In this document: positions 26,625-34,993 of the stretch, piece after piece
Layout of the letters: every line of letters starts with the position of its first letter
Numbering within the stretch: the first letter of the stretch is position 1
Notes under the pieces: generated by a model
Database searches by the model: none
What the model saw: only the letters and a program-made list of their open reading frames with translations
What the model was told of the DNA's origin: nothing
Made by a program: the position numbers and the translations under genes
Assembly (NCBI GenBank): GCA_964634325.1
Contig: CAZWJF010000002.1
Location: 124,001 to 188,000 of the forward strand
Length of the DNA: 64,000 bases
From: JAJXWB01 sp964634325
GTDB taxonomy: Bacteria > Pseudomonadota > Alphaproteobacteria > Rhizobiales > Beijerinckiaceae
Reading direction: 5' to 3'

Positions 26625-27251
26625 TCACGTCAATGCAAACCCGACATAGCCCTGCAATTCGTCGATCGCCGGACCGGGCTGGACGACCTTGATGGTCTTC
26701 ATACCCATGTCGCGGGCGGGCTTCAGGTTGACGCCGAGATCGTCGAGATAGACGCACCTCTTCGGATTGACGTCGAGCGCCTCGACCATCATCGCGTAGA
26801 TCTTCGGATCGGGCTTGCGCAGGCCGATCTTGGCGCTCTCGATCACGTGATGGAACATCTTCATGATGTCCGCCTTGTACATGCCGGCCATGGCGTCGGA
26901 TTCGTGCGCCGGCAGATTGTTGGTGATGCAGCCGGTTTTCATGCGCGCGTGGATGCGCCGCAGCGCCTCGACCATTTCGGGGCGCGGCAGGCCGGCGAGC
27001 AGCGGCAGCACGTCTGCGCCGCGCACCTCGTGGCCGGCGGCGCGCGCCTCCCCAGCGAACATCTCGTCGAAAGCGGCGCGGGTGATCTCGGCGCGTTCGA
27101 ATTTCGCCCAGGCGTTGTCGAGATGGTTGGTCGCGTTGATCGTGCGGATGAAGTCCTTGGGCAGGCCGCGCTCGCGCTCGAACCGCGCGAAAGCCTCGAA
27201 GGGGCTCGACGTGATGACGCCGCCGAAATCCCAGATCACCGCTTCGATCAT
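26625..27251 (-). CDS. HAD-IA family hydrolase
   Basis: A 208-residue HAD-superfamily phosphatase-like hydrolase. Motif I is VIWDFGGVIT (Asp8 nucleophile in WDFGG), motif II lies in TNNLP, motif III Lys is in IGLRKPDPKIYAMM, and motif IV is YLDDLGVNLKPA. The alpha-helical cap between motifs I and II and the GGV variant resemble the epoxide-hydrolase-N-terminal/ACAD10-type HAD branch. Start at 27251 is given by the conserved motif position. It is convergent with the amidohydrolase gene, 10 bases apart. Confidence 0.87.
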   Translation of the reverse strand: MIEAVIWDFGGVITSSPFEAFARFERERGLPKDFIRTINATNHLDNAWAKFERAEITRAAFDEMFAGEARAAGHEVRGADVLPLLAGLPRPEMVEALRRIHARMKTGCITNNLPAHESDAMAGMYKADIMKMFHHVIESAKIGLRKPDPKIYAMMVEALDVNPKRCVYLDDLGVNLKPARDMGMKTIKVVQPGPAIDELQGYVGFALT

Positions 27252-27414
27252 TGCATTTCTCCCGGTCGGTTTCTGGCCTAGGCGATCGGGGGCGCATGCG
27301 CAACGCGCGCGGCGCAGGAATCTGGAAAGCGGGGATTGAGCGCTCCGGCGCCTTGACCCGGCCGCGATCCCGTCGCATCCCTCCCGCCCGTTCCCCGTTG
27401 CAGACAGGCGGCCC

Positions 27415-27657
27415 ATGAGCACCAATTCAATCGACGCCGGCCACCTCAAGGCCTTCATCGAGCGCATCGAACGGCTCGAAGAGGAAAAGCGCGCGCTCGC
27501 CGAAGACATCAAGGATGTCTATGCGGAGGCCAAGGGCGTCGGCTACGACGTCAAGATCATGCGCAAGATCGTCTCGCTGCGCCGCCAGGACAGCCACAAG
27601 CGCAAGGAAGAAGAAGAGATACTCGACATCTATCTCTCCGCGCTGGGCATGGGCTGA
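27415..27657 (+). CDS. gapR: DUF2312 family nucleoid-associated protein (GapR-like)
   Basis: An 80-residue, highly charged, helical protein. The sequence (LKAFIERIERLEEEKRALAE, then DVKIMRKIVSLRRQDSHKRK) is a close match to the DUF2312/GapR family. In Caulobacter, GapR is an essential DNA-binding protein that clamps overtwisted, AT-rich DNA and stimulates topoisomerases. The first long helix forms the coiled-coil dimer and the basic segment in the middle contacts DNA. Normal length, single gene, preceded by a 163-base spacer from the divergent HAD gene that should contain its promoter. Confidence 0.92.
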   Translation: MSTNSIDAGHLKAFIERIERLEEEKRALAEDIKDVYAEAKGVGYDVKIMRKIVSLRRQDSHKRKEEEEILDIYLSALGMG

Positions 27658-27743
27658 GCGCGGCTTTTCGTCATTTGACAGGCCCGACCTCGCGACTAGC
27701 TTCGTCGCGCGCCTATCGGGCCATTGATTCGTCGAGGATTGCC

Positions 27744-29342
27744 ATGAGCGACCAGATCGACCGCCGCAGGCTTCTCAAGGCGGCGGGCGCCGCCGCCGGC
27801 GCAGCCTCCGCGCCGCTTGCAACCGCGCCGGCATTCGCCGCGGGGCTCAAGCTCGGGCCGGCGGAAGCTTTCACCTTCGATACGTTGAAAGCAAGAGCCG
27901 CGCAGATCGCCAAGGCGCCCTATGCGCCGCCGTCGACGCCAGCCCCGGAAATCATGGATCAGCTCACCTACGAGGAATGGGGCAAGATCCATTACGATAC
28001 GGATTCCGCCGTCTACGCCACGGGACCGCAGCAGAGCCCGGTGACATTCTTCCACCTCGGCAAGTTCTTCCGCAAGGCGATCAGGGTCTTCGTGGTCGAG
28101 GCGGGGCAGGCGCGGGAGATCGTCTACGATCAGTCCTATTTCGACATGCCCGCCAATTCGCCGGCGCGCAAGCTGGCGAAGGGCGCCGGGTTCGCGGGTT
28201 TTCGGCTTCAGGAGCCCAAGGACGGGCCGCTCGACTGGCGCAAGAACGACTGGGTCGCCTTTCTGGGCGCCTCCTATTTCCGCGCGATCGGCGAATTGCG
28301 CCAGTACGGATTGTCGGCCCGCGGCATCGCGCTCGACACGTGGCAGTCGGGCCGCGAGGAGGAATTCCCCGATTTCACGAGATTCTGGATCGGGCCGGAG
28401 GAAGGCCGCAACGTCACGATCCACGCCTTGCTCGAAGGACCGGGCGTCGTCGGCGCCTACAGGTTCGTGATGTCGCGCGACAAGGCAGTGATGATGGACA
28501 TCGACTGCCAGCTGCATCTGCGCAAGGACTATATCCGCTTCGGCATTGCGCCTTTGACCTCGATGTACTGGTTCTCCGAGACGCACAAGGGCGATGGCGT
28601 CGACTGGCGCCCGGAAATCCACGATTCCGACGGGCTGGCGATCTGGACGGGCTCCGGCGAGCACATCTGGCGGCCGCTCAACAACGCGCCGCGCGTGATG
28701 GCGTCGGCCTTCGGCGACACGAATCCCAAGGGATTCGGCCTTTTGCAGCGCGACCGCAATTTCGATCATTATCTCGATGGCGTGATGTACGACCGTCGCC
28801 CGTCCGTGTGGGTCGAGCCCAAGGGCAATTGGGGCAAAGGCGCGGTGCAACTCGTCGAGATTCCGACCGACGACGAAATCCACGACAACATCGTGGCCAT
28901 GTGGGTCCCGGCCGAACCGACGCGACCTGGTCAGGTTCTGGATATCGGCTACAAGCTGCACTGGAAGGCGGACGAACCCTATCCGACCGATCTCGCGCGT
29001 TGCGTGGCGACGCGGCTCGGCAACGGCGGCGTGCCCGGCCAGCCGCGGCCCAAGGGCGTGCGCAAGTTCATGGTGGAATTCCTGGGCGGGCCGTTGGCGA
29101 ACCTGCCGAAGGGCGTGAAGCCGAAGCCCGAATTGTGGACCTCGCGTGGAACCTTCTCCTACATCTTCACCGAGGCCGTACCTGACGACGTGCCGGGCCA
29201 CTGGCGCGCCCAGTTCGACCTGACTGTGGAAGGACAGGAGCCGGTGGAGCTGCGGCTCTATCTGTCGCACGACGACAAGGTTTTGAGCGAGAGCTGGCTC
29301 TACCAGTACCATCCGTTCGATTCGACGCCGCCGAAGTGGTGA
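27744..29342 (+). CDS. Periplasmic glucan biosynthesis protein, OpgD/MdoG family
   Basis: A 532-residue periplasmic protein needed for the backbone structure of osmoregulated periplasmic glucans. The N-terminus has a twin-arginine signal (RRRLLKAAG at 7-15, then an Ala-rich hydrophobic stretch ending AFAAG), as in OpgD rather than Sec-dependent OpgG. MdoG-domain blocks include YDTDSAVYATGPQQSPVTFFHLGKFF, GRPLN-like IWRPLNNAPR and FGLLQRDRNFDHYLD. The start is supported by a GAGG site 8 bases upstream. No opgH lies nearby. Confidence 0.9.
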   Translation: MSDQIDRRRLLKAAGAAAGAASAPLATAPAFAAGLKLGPAEAFTFDTLKARAAQIAKAPYAPPSTPAPEIMDQLTYEEWGKIHYDTDSAVYATGPQQSPVTFFHLGKFFRKAIRVFVVEAGQAREIVYDQSYFDMPANSPARKLAKGAGFAGFRLQEPKDGPLDWRKNDWVAFLGASYFRAIGELRQYGLSARGIALDTWQSGREEEFPDFTRFWIGPEEGRNVTIHALLEGPGVVGAYRFVMSRDKAVMMDIDCQLHLRKDYIRFGIAPLTSMYWFSETHKGDGVDWRPEIHDSDGLAIWTGSGEHIWRPLNNAPRVMASAFGDTNPKGFGLLQRDRNFDHYLDGVMYDRRPSVWVEPKGNWGKGAVQLVEIPTDDEIHDNIVAMWVPAEPTRPGQVLDIGYKLHWKADEPYPTDLARCVATRLGNGGVPGQPRPKGVRKFMVEFLGGPLANLPKGVKPKPELWTSRGTFSYIFTEAVPDDVPGHWRAQFDLTVEGQEPVELRLYLSHDDKVLSESWLYQYHPFDSTPPKW

Positions 29343-29431
29343 GCGTCGCCGCGACGGTCGCGCGCTCATAGCCGCGTCATGCGGGTCGACGATCGTCCGG
29401 ACGGATTCGACATCTTGCGAATGGTCAGGCG

Positions 29432-30664
29432 ATGGGCGATCCGCCAACCCAAGTCGACGTAGCTGTCATCGGCGCGGGCGCGGCCGGCGTCGCCGCCGCG
29501 CGCCGCCTGCGGCAGGCCGGCGCGTCAGTCGTCATGATCGAGGCGCGAAATCGCGTCGGTGGACGCGCGCACACGATTCCAGCGGCGGGCGACGTGATCG
29601 ATCTGGGTTGCGAATGGCTGCACTCGGCCGACCGCAATTGCCTCGTTCCGCTCGCCCGCGAACTCGGGCTTGTGGTGGACGAAGGCAGGCCCGACTGGGG
29701 CGGCCACGTCGGGCGCGGCTTTCCGAAACGCGCGCAGGCGGAGTTTCGAGCGGCGTCGGAAGCGTTCTGGAACGCTCTGGAAGAGGCCGCGCAGACCGGC
29801 GGCGCCGATCGCGCGGCGTCGACCTTCCTGCCAGCGGATGGTCGATGGAACGGGCTTATCCAGGCGATCTCGACCTATTACAACGGCGTCGAACTCGGGC
29901 AGGTCTCGATCGTCGATCTCGACCGCTACGAAGACACGATGGTCAACTGGACGGTCCGCGAGGGACTTGGCGCGCTGATCGCGACCGCAGCGACAGGTCT
30001 GCCTGTCGTGTTCGACTGCGCGGCGGAGCGCATCGACCACTCGGGACCGCGCGTGAAAATCGAGACGACGCGCGGGACGCTCGAAGCCGGAGCGGCGATC
30101 GTGACCTTGCCGACGCCGCATCTGGCGCACGAAACGCTGTCTTTCCATCCGGCCTTGCCCGACAAGGTCGCCGCCGCCGCTGCGCTTCCGCTCGGTCTCG
30201 CCGACAAGATCTTCTTCGAAGTCGTCGATAGCGCCGACCTGCCGCGCGGCCACGTCTACGGGCGCGTCGACAGCGCTGAGACGATCAGCTTCGATCTGTT
30301 TCCGCGCGGGCGGAATTTCGTGACGGGCTATGTCGGCGGCGCATTCGCGCGGCGCCTCGAAAAGGAAGGCCCTGTGGCGGTCGAGGCCGAGGCGCGCCGG
30401 CAGCTCGGCGGCATGCTCGGCGCGGGCGTTCAATCGAAGCTGCGGTTTCTGCACGCGACGGCGTGGGACCGCGATCCCTTCGCGCGCGGCGCCTATTCGC
30501 ATGCGCTGCCGGGCGAGGCGGATGCGCGTGACAAACTCGCCGCGCCTGTCGATGGACGCTTGTTCTTCGCGGGCGAAGCCTGCTCGCGCCATCGTTTCTC
30601 GACCGTGCATGGCGCGTGGGAGACGGGGCTTAAGGCCGCTAAGGATTATTTGAAAGGGCGCTAA
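29432..30664 (+). CDS. FAD-dependent amine oxidase family protein
   Basis: A 410-residue flavoprotein. The N-terminal dinucleotide motif is VAVIGAGAAGVAAARRLRQAGA (8-29), followed by the ExR segment MIEARNRVGGRAHT typical of monoamine-oxidase/polyamine-oxidase relatives. The C-terminal FAD contact RLFFAGEACSRHRFSTVHGAWETGLKAA is intact. No signal peptide, so cytosolic. The amine or carotenoid-like substrate cannot be predicted. It starts 89 bases after the glucan gene. Confidence 0.88.
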   Translation: MGDPPTQVDVAVIGAGAAGVAAARRLRQAGASVVMIEARNRVGGRAHTIPAAGDVIDLGCEWLHSADRNCLVPLARELGLVVDEGRPDWGGHVGRGFPKRAQAEFRAASEAFWNALEEAAQTGGADRAASTFLPADGRWNGLIQAISTYYNGVELGQVSIVDLDRYEDTMVNWTVREGLGALIATAATGLPVVFDCAAERIDHSGPRVKIETTRGTLEAGAAIVTLPTPHLAHETLSFHPALPDKVAAAAALPLGLADKIFFEVVDSADLPRGHVYGRVDSAETISFDLFPRGRNFVTGYVGGAFARRLEKEGPVAVEAEARRQLGGMLGAGVQSKLRFLHATAWDRDPFARGAYSHALPGEADARDKLAAPVDGRLFFAGEACSRHRFSTVHGAWETGLKAAKDYLKGR

Positions 30665-30717
30665 ACTCCATTTCCCTGATCACCAAGCGGCTGTTGTCGC
30701 TTTGTGCGCTTGGGATG

Positions 30718-30745
30718 GCTGAAGTCGGCAACGGCCGACTTCAGC
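30718..30745. repeat. Perfect 12-bp stem-loop in the intergenic spacer
   Basis: GCTGAAGTCGGC (30718-30729) and GCCGACTTCAGC (30734-30745) form a perfect 12-bp stem with AACG loop. It follows the amine oxidase stop by 54 bases and has no T-run after it, so it is either a terminator lacking a U-tract or part of a repeat unit. Confidence 0.75.
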
Positions 30746-30756
30746 GCGGGGTAAGG

Positions 30757-30852
30757 GCAGGGGTGAGGGGCGGAACGACTGGGGGTCGTGTATCAGTTTG
30801 GCCCCTCATCCGGCCTTCGGCCACCTTCTCCCGGTAAACGGGGAGAAGGGAA
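30757..30852. repeat. Probable dispersed intergenic repeat (rhizobial CCCTCATCCGGC...GGGAGAAGGG type)
   Basis: The segment holds CCCCTCATCCGGCCTTCGGC, then ACCTTCTCCC and CGGGGAGAAGGG, forming nested hairpins: GGCCTTCGGCC at about 30812-30822 and CTTCTCCC with GGGAGAAG at about 30824-30848. Upstream GTGAGGGG can also pair with CCCCTCAT. This CATCCGGC/CACCTTCTCCC/GGGGAGAAGG pattern is familiar from intergenic repeats of Hyphomicrobiales. A single copy is visible here, so copy number is not shown by this window. Confidence 0.65.
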
Positions 30853-30859
30853 TAGTCCC

Positions 30860-32068
30860 TCAATTCGAATATTTCTTCAGCTCCAGCCGCGCGATCTGGT
30901 TGCGGTGCACTTCGTCCGGCCCGTCGGCGAGGCGCAGAAGGCGCGCCGTGGCGTAGGCTTGGGTCAGGCCGAAATCGTTGGACGTCCCTCCGCCGCCATG
31001 CGCCTGGATCGCCCAGTCGACGATCTGGCACGCCATGTTCGGCACCGCGACCTTGATCATGGCGATCTCAGTCCTGGCCACCTTGTTGCCGACCGTATCC
31101 ATCGCGTGGGCGGCGTTGAGCGTCAGCAGGCGCGCCTGCTCGATCATGATGCGGGCTTCGGCGATGCGCTCCTGCGTCACCGTTTGTTCGGACACCGCCT
31201 TGCCGAATGCGACGCGGCCCATGGCGCGCTTGCACATCTTTTCGAGCGTGCGTTCGGCAAGCCCGATGAGCCGCATGCAATGATGGATGCGGCCCGGGCC
31301 GAGACGGCCTTGCGCGATTTCGAAACCGCGCCCCTCGCCGAGCAGCATGTTGGAGGCCGGCACGCGCACGTTCGTGAACACGACTTCCGAAGCGCGGTCC
31401 GGCACGCCGTAGAAGCCGAACACGGGCAGCGACCGCTTCACCTCGACGCCGGGCGTGTCCATCGGCACGAGGATCATGGATTGCTGCTTGTGGCGATTGG
31501 GATTGTCCGGGTCGCTCTTGCCCATGAAGATGCAAATCTTGCAGCGCGGATCGGTGGCGTTGGTCGTGTACCACTTGCGGCCGTTGATGACGTAATGATC
31601 GCCGTCGCGCACGATCGAACTTTCGATGTTCGTCGCGTCGGACGAGGCGACAGCCGGCTCCGTCATGGCGAAACAGGAGCGGATTTCGCCCGCAAGCAGA
31701 GGCTCGAGCCATCTCTTCTTGTCGGCCTCGCTGCCGTAGCGCTCCAGCACTTCCATATTGCCCGTGTCGGGCGCGGAGCAGTTGAAGACTTCCGGCGCCA
31801 GATGCGAGCGGCCCATGACCTCGCAAAGCGCGGCGTATTCGAGATTGGTGAGGCCCGCGCCGCGGTCGCTGTCGGGCAGGAAGAGGTTCCAGAGGCCTTG
31901 GCGCTTCGCGAGCGGCTTCAGCTCCTCAACGATCGGATAGACCTTCCAAGGTCCGAGCTCTTCCGCCTCGCGGTAGTGGCGCGCCTCGTTGGGGTAAATG
32001 TGCTCGTCCATGAAGCGTTCGAGCTGACGCCTGATCTCCTGCACGCGTTCGGTTTGCGGATAGAGCAT
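30860..32068 (-). CDS. Acyl-CoA dehydrogenase family protein
   Basis: A 402-residue flavoenzyme for alpha,beta-dehydrogenation of an acyl-CoA. The FAD/substrate segment CFAMTEPAVASSDATNIESS, the beta-domain VINGRKWYTTNATDPRCKICIFMGKSD and the C-terminal ATARLLRLADGPDEVHRNQIARLEL are diagnostic; the sequence resembles the ACAD10/11-like branch. Start at MLYPQTERVQEIRRQLERFM (32068). No electron-transfer flavoprotein or other beta-oxidation gene lies next to it. It is divergent from the zinc operon and shares the intergenic region, but a link to zinc is not implied by its sequence. Confidence 0.92.
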   Translation of the reverse strand: MLYPQTERVQEIRRQLERFMDEHIYPNEARHYREAEELGPWKVYPIVEELKPLAKRQGLWNLFLPDSDRGAGLTNLEYAALCEVMGRSHLAPEVFNCSAPDTGNMEVLERYGSEADKKRWLEPLLAGEIRSCFAMTEPAVASSDATNIESSIVRDGDHYVINGRKWYTTNATDPRCKICIFMGKSDPDNPNRHKQQSMILVPMDTPGVEVKRSLPVFGFYGVPDRASEVVFTNVRVPASNMLLGEGRGFEIAQGRLGPGRIHHCMRLIGLAERTLEKMCKRAMGRVAFGKAVSEQTVTQERIAEARIMIEQARLLTLNAAHAMDTVGNKVARTEIAMIKVAVPNMACQIVDWAIQAHGGGGTSNDFGLTQAYATARLLRLADGPDEVHRNQIARLELKKYSN

Positions 32069-32163
32069 GTCGGTTTCCAGTCGATGCGCCGCGCGCGGCG
32101 ATTTATTGTAGGACAATTTTATTGAACAATTTTTCTCGCCGGTCAACGCTCCTTGATTTGGAC

Positions 32164-32187
32164 GAAATTGTAATATTATAACATATC
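32164..32187. promoter_or_regulatory. Zur box upstream of the zinc-uptake operon
   Basis: GAAATTGTAATATTATAACATATC is an imperfect palindrome that closely matches the Zur consensus GAAATGTTATANTATAACATTTC (three substitutions plus a one-base spacing difference by eye). It is a conspicuously AT-rich island in a GC-rich region and ends 28 bases before the first ATG of the zinc operon. Expected effect: zinc-loaded Zur represses the operon, giving expression under zinc limitation. Confidence 0.85.
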
Positions 32188-32215
32188 ATCCTTTCATCAG
32201 GAGTTCCGACGCCAG

Positions 32216-32434
32216 ATGGCGGCTCACGATCACGATCACGACCACGACCACGACCACGATCATGGGCATCGCCATGGCTCCGGCGACGCCGATCACCACG
32301 GCCATGCGCATGATCCCGCGGCGGTGGCGATCCCGGGCTTCTCGCTCTTGCGCCTGTCGGCGCTCGACCGGCTGGCGGGGTCGCTCGTCCTGTCCGGCGC
32401 GATCTGGCTCGGCGTCTGGTGGGCGCTCAGATGA
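32216..32434 (+). CDS. Small His-rich, membrane-anchored putative zinc-binding protein
   Basis: A 72-residue protein starting MAAHDHDHDHDHDHDHGHRH: 13 histidines fall in the first 32 residues, mostly as HD repeats. A short linker follows (DPAAVAIPGF), then one hydrophobic segment at about 53-70 (LAGSLVLSGAIWLGVWW) ending in LR. It has no cleavable signal. It is the first gene after the Zur box and overlaps znuC by ATGA, so a role in zinc capture or buffering at the inner membrane is a reasonable inference. Which side of the membrane the His tract faces is not clear. Not a recognised named family. Confidence 0.8.
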   Translation: MAAHDHDHDHDHDHDHGHRHGSGDADHHGHAHDPAAVAIPGFSLLRLSALDRLAGSLVLSGAIWLGVWWALR

Positions 32435-33171
32435 CCTGCGCGATCAGGATCGACGACCTGACGCTCGGTTACGACGGCCATCCGGCGGTGCATCATCTGA
32501 CGGGCTGCTTCGAGAAGGGCTCGCTGACGGCGGTCTGCGGACCGAACGGCGCCGGCAAGTCGACCCTGGTCAAGGGAATCGTCGGCGCGTTGAAGCCGCT
32601 CGGCGGACGGATCGATCGCGGCGGATCGAGCGTGCGCGACATGGGCTATCTGCCGCAGGCGGCCGAGATCGACCGCTCGTTCCCCATCGACGTCTTCGAC
32701 TTCGTGGCGATGGGCCGCATTCGCACCGCGGGCCTGTTCGGACGGGTCGGCGCCGCCGACCGGCGCGCGGTCGCCGAGGCCATTGCGGCGGTGGGGCTCG
32801 AAGGCTTCGAGCGCCGTCAGATCGGCGCGCTGTCCGGCGGGCAGGCGCAGCGCATGCTGTTTGCGCGTCTGATGTTGCAGGACGCAGGCGTCATCCTGCT
32901 CGACGAGCCGTTCGCCGCCGTCGACGAACGCACGACGGCCGACCTCGTCGAACTGATCGCGCGCTGGCATGACGAGGGACGCACGATTCTGGCGGTTCTG
33001 CACGATTACCCGCTGGTGCGGGCGCACTTTCCGCAGACCCTGCTGCTGGCGCGCGAATGCGTGGCCTGGGGCCCGACCGCCTTCGCCCTGGCGGCCGACA
33101 AGCTCGCTCAGGCGCGGCGCATGAGCGAAGCCTTCGACCAGCATGCGGCGGATTGCGAGAGGGCGGCGTAG
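32431..33171 (+). CDS. znuC: Zinc ABC transporter ATP-binding protein
   Basis: A 246-residue ABC ATPase energising metal import. Walker A is VCGPNGAGKSTL (about 37-48), the signature is ALSGGQAQRMLFARLML, and Walker B with catalytic Glu is AGVILLDEPFAAVD. The H-loop is in ILAVLHDYPLVR. The start is the ATG overlapping the previous stop (ATGA); an in-frame start 12 bases earlier is less likely. The operon order, Zur box and ligands in the binding protein support zinc. Confidence 0.92.
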   Translation: MTCAIRIDDLTLGYDGHPAVHHLTGCFEKGSLTAVCGPNGAGKSTLVKGIVGALKPLGGRIDRGGSSVRDMGYLPQAAEIDRSFPIDVFDFVAMGRIRTAGLFGRVGAADRRAVAEAIAAVGLEGFERRQIGALSGGQAQRMLFARLMLQDAGVILLDEPFAAVDERTTADLVELIARWHDEGRTILAVLHDYPLVRAHFPQTLLLARECVAWGPTAFALAADKLAQARRMSEAFDQHAADCERAA

Positions 33172-34038
33172 ATGTACGACCTGCTGATCGCTCCTTTCGC
33201 CGATTTCGAATTCATGCGCCGCGCGCTGGTCGGATCGTTCGCGCTGGCGCTCGCCGGCGCGCCGCTCGGCGTGTTTCTGATCCTGCGGCGCATGGCGCTG
33301 TCCGGCGACGCCATGGCGCATGCGATACTGCCCGGCGCGGCGCTCGGCTATCTCGTCGCCGGGCTATCGGTGCCGGCGATGACGCTCGGCGGGCTGGCGG
33401 CGGGCTTCGTCGTCGCGCTCGCGTCGGGCGTGGTGGCGCGCGCGACCATCCTGCGCGAGGACGCCTCGCTCGCCGGCCTCTATCTCGTGTCGCTGGCGCT
33501 CGGCGTCACGCTCGTTTCGCTGCGCGGCTCGAACATCGATTTGCTGCACGTGCTGTTCGGCAATGTGCTGGCCCTCGACAATCAGACGCTGTTTCTGCTC
33601 GCCGCCGTCGCCACGACGACGCTTCTCGGGTTCGCGATCCTCTATCGCGCGCTGATCCTGGAGACGTTCGATCCCGCGTTCACGCAGGCGACGACCGGCG
33701 CTGGCGCACCGACTCAGCTCGCCTTTCTCGGCCTGCTGGTGCTGAACCTCGTCGCCGGTTTCCAGGCGCTCGGAACGCTGATGTCGGTCGGGCTGATGAT
33801 GCTGCCCGGGCTCGCCGCGCGGCTGTGGACGCAGCGCCTCGACGCCGCGATCGCGCTGGCTGCGCTGTTCGGGATCGTCTCGGCCTACGTCGGGCTCGTC
33901 GGGTCCTACGCGGCCGGCCTGCCGTCCGGTCCGGCGATCGTGCTGGCGGCCGGCTGCCTCTACTTCCTGTCGCTGGTCGTCGGCCCGGTCGGCGGCGCGC
34001 TGCGCAATCGCCCGAAACGAAACCATCTGGAGGCGTGA
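33172..34038 (+). CDS. znuB: Zinc ABC transporter permease
   Basis: A 288-residue integral membrane protein of the ABC-3 (ZnuB/MntB) family with about eight hydrophobic segments. FLILRRMALSGDAMAHAILPGAALGYLVAG is the family's early-loop hallmark, and the GLMMLPGLAARLW segment is conserved. The ATG immediately follows the znuC stop codon, so they are translationally linked. It forms the inner-membrane channel with ZnuC and the binding protein. Confidence 0.92.
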   Translation: MYDLLIAPFADFEFMRRALVGSFALALAGAPLGVFLILRRMALSGDAMAHAILPGAALGYLVAGLSVPAMTLGGLAAGFVVALASGVVARATILREDASLAGLYLVSLALGVTLVSLRGSNIDLLHVLFGNVLALDNQTLFLLAAVATTTLLGFAILYRALILETFDPAFTQATTGAGAPTQLAFLGLLVLNLVAGFQALGTLMSVGLMMLPGLAARLWTQRLDAAIALAALFGIVSAYVGLVGSYAAGLPSGPAIVLAAGCLYFLSLVVGPVGGALRNRPKRNHLEA

Positions 34039-34040
34039 CC

Positions 34041-34952
34041 GTGATCAGTCGTCGACAACTCCTCGCAAACGCCGCCTCTGTCGGCCTGCTCGGACCTCGG
34101 GCGTTCGCGCAGAGCGCGCGAACGACGGTCGTCGCCACCTTCTCCATTCTCGGCGATTTCGCACGGCAGGTCGGCGGCGATCGGGTTGAGGTCGCCACGA
34201 TCGTCGGCCCCAACGGCGACGTCCACGCCTATAATCCCTCGCCGGCCGACAGCCGCAAGATCGCTGCGGCCAAGCTGCTGATAGAGAACGGATTGCATCT
34301 CGAGGGCTGGATCAGCCGTCTGGCCGGGGCCGCGGGCGCCAAGGCGCGGGTCGTGATCGCGGCCGACGGCGTTTCGCCGCGCATGGACACGAGCAACGCG
34401 GAATTCGCCGAGCATGGCGGCGTCGACCCGCACGCCTGGCAGAACGTGGCGAACGCCCGGATTTACGTCGCCAATATCCGCGACGGCCTGATCGCGGTCG
34501 ATCCTGCGGGGGCGGACGCGTACCGGGCGCAGGCGCAGGCCTATACGGAGAAGCTGGACGGTCTCGACGCCGAGGTGCGGGCCGCGATCGCCAGAATTCC
34601 GGCCGACCGGCGGCGCATCGTGACCACTCACGACGCCTTCGGATATTTCAGTCAGGCCTATGGGCTGGAATTCGCCGCGCCGGCCGGCGTGTCGACGGAT
34701 GCGGAAATTTCCGCCCGCGACGTGGCGAAAATCATCGCCCAGATCCGCAAGGACAAATTTCCGGCGGTTTTTCTGGAGAACGTCTCCGACCGCCGCCTCA
34801 TGGACCAGATCGCCCGCGAGACGGGCGCAAGGATCGGCGGAACCCTCTATTCCGACGCCCTGTCTCCATCCGAAGGTCCGGCGGGGACTTACATCGAGAT
34901 GGTCAGGCACAATATAAGCGAACTGACCAAGGCGCTCGCGCCGCAGAGTTGA
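34041..34952 (+). CDS. znuA: Zinc ABC transporter substrate-binding protein
   Basis: Periplasmic cluster A-I metal-binding protein, 303 residues from a GTG start at 34041 placed by the CTGGAGG site 8 bases upstream. The signal peptide (MISRRQLLANAASVGLLGPRAFAQ) has an RR pair and may be Tat-dependent. Ligands by alignment are His62 (DVHAYNP), His131 (DPHAWQN), His197 (TTHDAFGYF) and Asp272 (YSDALS). A third histidine rather than glutamate favours zinc over manganese. It lacks the acidic His-rich loop of classical ZnuA: only a short MDTSNAEFAEHGG segment stands there. The operon's first gene may supply that function. Confidence 0.92.
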   Translation: MISRRQLLANAASVGLLGPRAFAQSARTTVVATFSILGDFARQVGGDRVEVATIVGPNGDVHAYNPSPADSRKIAAAKLLIENGLHLEGWISRLAGAAGAKARVVIAADGVSPRMDTSNAEFAEHGGVDPHAWQNVANARIYVANIRDGLIAVDPAGADAYRAQAQAYTEKLDGLDAEVRAAIARIPADRRRIVTTHDAFGYFSQAYGLEFAAPAGVSTDAEISARDVAKIIAQIRKDKFPAVFLENVSDRRLMDQIARETGARIGGTLYSDALSPSEGPAGTYIEMVRHNISELTKALAPQS

Positions 34953-34993
34953 GCCCCGCGCGGCGCGCGGGGCGGACGCATCCGGAGTTCCGC

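Noticed and set aside
27696..29447. A 583-codon minus-strand frame opposite opgD
   Set aside because: Shadow of a well-conserved gene; Arg/His-rich, no domain.
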